Shown: positions 60,999-64,000 of the stretch, piece by piece
Layout of the letters: each line of letters begins with the position of its first letter
How positions within the stretch are numbered: the first letter of the stretch is position 1
Source: Scandinavium sp051650185
GTDB taxonomy: Bacteria > Pseudomonadota > Gammaproteobacteria > Enterobacterales > Enterobacteriaceae
Length of the DNA: 64,000 bases
NCBI RefSeq assembly: GCF_051650185.1
Contig: NZ_JBOFIN010000071.1
Span: forward strand, 1-64,000
Direction: 5' to 3'
Notes under the pieces: model-generated
Databases searched by the model: none
What the model was told of the DNA's origin: nothing
What the model saw: only the letters and a program-made list of their open reading frames with translations
Program-made: the position numbers and the translations under genes

Positions 60999-61010
60999 GC
61001 TCCTGATGAC

Positions 61011-61036
61011 AACGCTGGCGAATGCCGGCGTTTTTT
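61011..61036 (+). terminator. yihG terminator overlapping the dsbA stop
   Basis: AACGCTGG-CGAATG-CCGGCGTT followed by TTTTATTTTTT. The T tract runs into the dsbA stop codon (61035-61037), so the two convergent genes use interlocked 3-prime ends. Confidence 0.8.
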
Positions 61037-61658
61037 ATTTTTTCTCAACCAGCTGCTTCACGGTATCCGCATACTGTTGAACAAAGACGTCCATGTTGCT
61101 GGTGTCCATGCCCTGAGGGTTCACCTGATATTTACCGTTAACGTACATAGCAGGGACGCCTTGCAGCTGCAGATCGGCAGCCGCTTTCTCTTCCTGAGCC
61201 ACCAGGGATTTCACGACAAAGCTGTTCCAGGCAGCGTCATACTCTTCTGCTTTTACGCCGGCATCGATGAATACCTGGCGGATATCCGCAACAGTCTGAA
61301 CAGTCTGCGTTTTCTGCACGGCTTCAAACATTGGAGAAGTGATCTTATCTTCCACGCCCAACGCGATGGCCACAGCCCAGGCTTGAGTCAGTTCTTTACC
61401 CAATGGGCCCAGGAACTCAACGTGGTACTTGGTCATTTTAGTGCCTTCAGGCAGCTTCTTCTTCACGGTGTCGGACACGTGCAGCACCTGCTCGAACTGG
61501 TAGCAGTGCGGGCAGTAGAAGGAGAAGAACTCCAGAACTTGCGGTTCACCGGCAACAGGCTTCTCCAGAGTGGTGTACTGTTTGCCCTCGGTGATTTGCG
61601 CCGCTGATGCGCTGAATGCCAGAATCATGCCTGCCAGCGCCAGCAAAATCTTTTTCAT
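61035..61658 (-). CDS. dsbA: Periplasmic thiol oxidase DsbA
   Basis: Introduces disulfide bonds into exported proteins and is re-oxidised by DsbB. A signal peptide (1-19, ending AFSASA) precedes the mature protein starting AQITEGKQY. The thioredoxin-fold active site is FYCPHCYQ (Cys49 and Cys52 of the precursor), and the cis-Pro loop lies in LQLQGVPAMYVNG. It has 207 residues. It follows srkA by 26 bases and is probably cotranscribed with it under CpxR control. Confidence 0.97.
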   Translation of the reverse strand: MKKILLALAGMILAFSASAAQITEGKQYTTLEKPVAGEPQVLEFFSFYCPHCYQFEQVLHVSDTVKKKLPEGTKMTKYHVEFLGPLGKELTQAWAVAIALGVEDKITSPMFEAVQKTQTVQTVADIRQVFIDAGVKAEEYDAAWNSFVVKSLVAQEEKAAADLQLQGVPAMYVNGKYQVNPQGMDTSNMDVFVQQYADTVKQLVEKK

Positions 61659-61684
61659 TGCTAATACTCTCCTGAAAATGCCTG

Positions 61685-62671
61685 TTAATACATTGGCGTT
61701 AACTGTAATGGGGGTTCCTGAAGAACCCTGACTTGTTCTAAAAACATTTGGGTTTGTCTGCGCCAGTTATCTTCCTCGGTAAGCCAGGGGAAGTTGACCG
61801 GGAACGCAGGATCTTCCCAGCGTCGGATTAACCACGCCAGGTAATAAACCATACGCATCGCGCGTAACGGTTCAATAAAGGCAAGCTCAGCGACATCAAA
61901 AGAACTGAACTCTTCGTAAGCTTCGAGGATGATATCAAGCTGCATTCTGCGTTCGGCTACATCGCCGTGCAGCAGCATCCACAAATCCTGAACGGCAGGG
62001 CCGTTTCGGGCATCATCCAGATCGACAAACATCGGCCCATCACGCCACAGAATATTCCCGGCATGGCAATCGCCATGCAGCCTCAGCGAAATGAAACGCG
62101 AGTGCCATTGTTGCATAACGGCATCAATAAGCTTATCTGTCGCGTTGAGGAAATTTATCTTCAATGAAGAAGGGATGAGCGGCGTGGTTTCAAAAACCTG
62201 ACGGGGTTCCAGCAAATACTCGTTGATACCCATATCCGGGCGAGCAGCGAAACGCTTTTTGCGCCCGGTCTGATGCAAACGGCCGAGATAACGACCAACC
62301 CATTCCATTTGATCGAGGCTATCAGGTTCGAACTGACGACCACCCACACTTGGAAATACCGTGAAGAAGAAACCTTGCTGAGTCAGTAAAGTTTCTCCGT
62401 TAAACACCAGCGGTGCAGCAACAGGCACATCATCATTTTGCAGCTCTAGTGCAAACTGATGCTCTTCGCGGATCTGCTCTGCCGTCCAGCGCTGCGGGCG
62501 ATAGAATTTCACGACGAAGCGCTTTCTGTCTTCATCCTGAAATTGCCAGACCCGATTCTCATAGCTGTTAAGGGGCGTCAGACCGGAATCCACCCGTATG
62601 CCCTGATCGAAGAGGGCATCTACGATGGTATCCGGGTGGAGTGTCTGGAAAGTAAAAGCCTTATCGTTCAT
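61685..62671 (-). CDS. srkA: Stress-response kinase SrkA (YihE)
   Basis: A 328-residue cytoplasmic Ser/Thr protein kinase of the aminoglycoside-phosphotransferase-like fold, part of the Cpx response and protective against oxidative death. The nucleotide loop region YENRVWQFQDEDRKRFVVKF, the catalytic LHGDCHAGNILW and the metal-binding FVDLDDARNGP are present. Same length as E. coli. A CpxR box lies 66 bp upstream of the start. Confidence 0.96.
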   Translation of the reverse strand: MNDKAFTFQTLHPDTIVDALFDQGIRVDSGLTPLNSYENRVWQFQDEDRKRFVVKFYRPQRWTAEQIREEHQFALELQNDDVPVAAPLVFNGETLLTQQGFFFTVFPSVGGRQFEPDSLDQMEWVGRYLGRLHQTGRKKRFAARPDMGINEYLLEPRQVFETTPLIPSSLKINFLNATDKLIDAVMQQWHSRFISLRLHGDCHAGNILWRDGPMFVDLDDARNGPAVQDLWMLLHGDVAERRMQLDIILEAYEEFSSFDVAELAFIEPLRAMRMVYYLAWLIRRWEDPAFPVNFPWLTEEDNWRRQTQMFLEQVRVLQEPPLQLTPMY

Positions 62672-62736
62672 CCGATTATCCGGAAATCACTGCGAATGAT
62701 TCAGGATATCATTTCACAGCGTTTTCGGTGGCGCCG

Positions 62737-62751
62737 CTTACAAGCTTTTAC
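62737..62751 (-). promoter_or_regulatory. CpxR box upstream of srkA-dsbA
   Basis: On the minus strand GTAAA-AGCTT-GTAAG matches GTAAA-N5-GTAAA at nine of ten positions. It overlaps the yihD stop codon (62748-62750) and is oriented towards srkA. Confidence 0.8.
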
Positions 62752-63017
62752 TCTTTAATTACGCCGCGGGCGCGCAGTAAAGCGGTTTTAAAATCTTCTT
62801 CATAATCTTTCTGAATACCCGGGATCACCGCGTCTTTCGCGGAATCACGCATTTTCAGGTGATAAATCAGAATATCGTCGGAAAGATCGGTGAGCTCGCC
62901 GTCAAAACCTGACTCCTTCGCCAGTTTCTGCAAGAATTGCATCAGATTAAGCTCAGGCTCTTTTTGCCAGGCTGGCTGGAGGAGTTCAATCACTTCGTTC
63001 AGACGTTTACATTTCAT
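62748..63017 (-). CDS. yihD: DUF1040 protein YihD
   Basis: An 89-residue cytoplasmic protein of unknown function, conserved in enterobacteria. MKCKRLNEVIELLQPAWQKE and LTDLSDDILIYHLKMRDS match E. coli YihD. GGAG stands before the ATG. It precedes srkA in the same direction but is separated from it by the CpxR box, so srkA-dsbA can be induced independently. Confidence 0.95.
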   Translation of the reverse strand: MKCKRLNEVIELLQPAWQKEPELNLMQFLQKLAKESGFDGELTDLSDDILIYHLKMRDSAKDAVIPGIQKDYEEDFKTALLRARGVIKE

Positions 63018-63086
63018 TCATTTGCTCCTTACGCTTAAGGATCACACGTTAGCAGGGTCAAACCCACAATAAAAGAGGCGATATTT

Positions 63087-63671
63087 GTGAATCAACGGCC
63101 AAAAGTAACCGGTGTCGTGCTGGCTGGAGGCAAAGCAAGCCGAATGGGTGGACGGGATAAAGGATTACAGACACTTAACGGAATGCCGCTGTGGCAGCAT
63201 GTCGCCCGCACTCTTTTGACCCAGACGGACTCACTGATGATCAATGCTAACCGCTCACTCGATATTTACCGGGAGAGTGGTTATCCCGTGATAGAAGACA
63301 GCCTCGGTGATTATTGTGGTCCTCTGGCAGGCATGCTTTCGGTTATCCAAAATAGTGAGAGTGAGTGGTTCCTGTTTTGTCCTTGTGATACACCCTTCAT
63401 CCCTACCGTCATACGCGAACGCTTCTTTCTGAACATAAAAGAAGCACTGGTTGTTTGGGCGCATGATGGAGAGCGCGATCATCCCGCCATTTCTTTGGTA
63501 CATCGCAGTGTACTCCCGGCGCTGGAAAATTATCTGAATACCGGTGAACGTCGGGTAATGGCTTTTTTGCGGCAAGAGGGCGGCCACAGTGTTGATTTTA
63601 GCGACATGAAATCTGCATTTACTAATGTGAATTCCCTCGAAGAGCTAGAGCGTATGCAGGAGAAAACATGA
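63087..63671 (+). CDS. mobA: Molybdenum cofactor guanylyltransferase MobA
   Basis: Joins GMP to molybdopterin to form the guanine dinucleotide cofactor needed by enzymes such as FdoG in this window. The 194 residues carry the nucleotidyltransferase loop VLAGGKASRMGGRDKGL, EDSLGDYCGPLAGML and FCPCDTPFIP (metal-binding Asp). The GTG at 63087 follows GAGGCG. Its stop overlaps the mobB start (ATGA). Confidence 0.96.
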   Translation: MNQRPKVTGVVLAGGKASRMGGRDKGLQTLNGMPLWQHVARTLLTQTDSLMINANRSLDIYRESGYPVIEDSLGDYCGPLAGMLSVIQNSESEWFLFCPCDTPFIPTVIRERFFLNIKEALVVWAHDGERDHPAISLVHRSVLPALENYLNTGERRVMAFLRQEGGHSVDFSDMKSAFTNVNSLEELERMQEKT

Positions 63672-64000
63672 TCCCGATATTAGCCATAGCCGCCTGGAGC
63701 GGAACCGGGAAAACCACATTGCTGAAATCCCTCATCCCGGAGCTTTGCAGAAGAGGATTACGCCCGGGTTTGATTAAACATACTCATCACATGATGGATG
63801 TTGATACCCCGGGAAAAGACAGCTTTGAGCTTCGTAAAGCTGGTGCGGCACAAACGATTGTCGCCAGCACCCAACGTTGGGCCTTAATGACAGAAACGCC
63901 TGAAGCGGAAGAGACTGATCTGGGTTACCTGGTCAGCAGAATGGACCATAGAACCCTGGATCTGGTACTCGTGGAAGGGTTCAAGCACGAAGCTGTCGCA
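63668..64000 (+). CDS. mobB: Molybdopterin-guanine dinucleotide biosynthesis adaptor MobB (partial)
   Basis: The first 111 codons of MobB, cut by the window end. The GTP-binding P-loop is visible in AAWSGTGKTTLLKSLI, followed by LIKHTHHMMDVD and LVLVEGFKHE. MobB binds GTP and MobA and increases the efficiency of cofactor maturation. It overlaps mobA by four bases. Confidence 0.96.
   Translation, partial: MIPILAIAAWSGTGKTTLLKSLIPELCRRGLRPGLIKHTHHMMDVDTPGKDSFELRKAGAAQTIVASTQRWALMTETPEAEETDLGYLVSRMDHRTLDLVLVEGFKHEAVA

Overview
The window is chromosomal DNA of a member of the Enterobacteriaceae. Almost every backbone protein reads as a close relative of its E. coli K-12 counterpart. The backbone order (cpxRA, yiiM, kdgT, sodA, rhaTRSBAD, fdhD, fdoGHI-fdhE, yiiD-dtd-yihY-yihX, typA, glnALG, hemN, yihI, csrC, engB, spf, polA, yihG, dsbA, srkA, yihD, mobAB) matches that region of E. 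coli. The accessory genes and the GC-rich CCCTCTCCC palindromic repeats point to a relative of Enterobacter, Lelliottia or Leclercia rather than E. coli itself. The genus is an inference. No rRNA, tRNA, insertion sequence, phage or CRISPR array was seen.

Layout. 1-2.3 kb: the Cpx envelope-stress system, with a CpxR box between cpxP and cpxR. 2.3-6 kb: yiiM, a KDG-aldolase-like gene convergent with kdgT (both with KdgR-like operators), and sodA. 6-19.4 kb: a large L-rhamnose locus. It has the symporter RhaT, regulators RhaR and RhaS, the enzymes RhaBAD, a second transporter of ABC type, a lactaldehyde-reductase-like enzyme and the mutarotase RhaM. The rhaT and rhaB promoters share exact CRP/RhaS spacing. 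19.4-23 kb: an accessory block with a glycoporin, an XRE-cupin regulator divergent from an AzlCD exporter, and a small DUF1471 protein. 23-29.7 kb: formate dehydrogenase O, including the in-frame UGA selenocysteine codon of fdoG, with maturation genes fdhD and fdhE. 29.7-32.1 kb: two toxin-antitoxin pairs flanking an alpha/beta hydrolase. 32.3-35.2 kb: yiiD, dtd, yihY, yihX.

35.2-46.6 kb is the most distinctive region. It sits between yihX and typA, where E. coli K-12 carries the sulfoquinovose genes. One half is a FidL-like/MarT-like membrane regulator pair, a LuxR-type regulator and a 963-residue autotransporter, echoing the marT-fidL-misL set of Salmonella SPI-3. The other half is an operon for an ascorbate-type PTS (EIIA, EIIB, EIIC), a UlaG-type lactonase, a decarboxylase/synthase-family enzyme and a PRD regulator. 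The family enzyme carries 3-hexulose-6-phosphate-synthase-like residues at positions that distinguish HPS from UlaD, and no UlaE or UlaF gene is present. The operon may therefore not be a plain second copy of ula.

46.8-64 kb is conserved backbone: typA, the nitrogen regulon core glnA-glnL-glnG with its sigma54 promoter and NtrC sites, hemN, yihI, the regulatory RNAs CsrC and Spot 42, engB, polA, yihG, a srkA-dsbA operon with a CpxR box that ties it to the first genes of the window, yihD, mobA and the start of mobB. Between yihI and hemN lies an unlisted 59-codon frame for a possible single-pass membrane protein.
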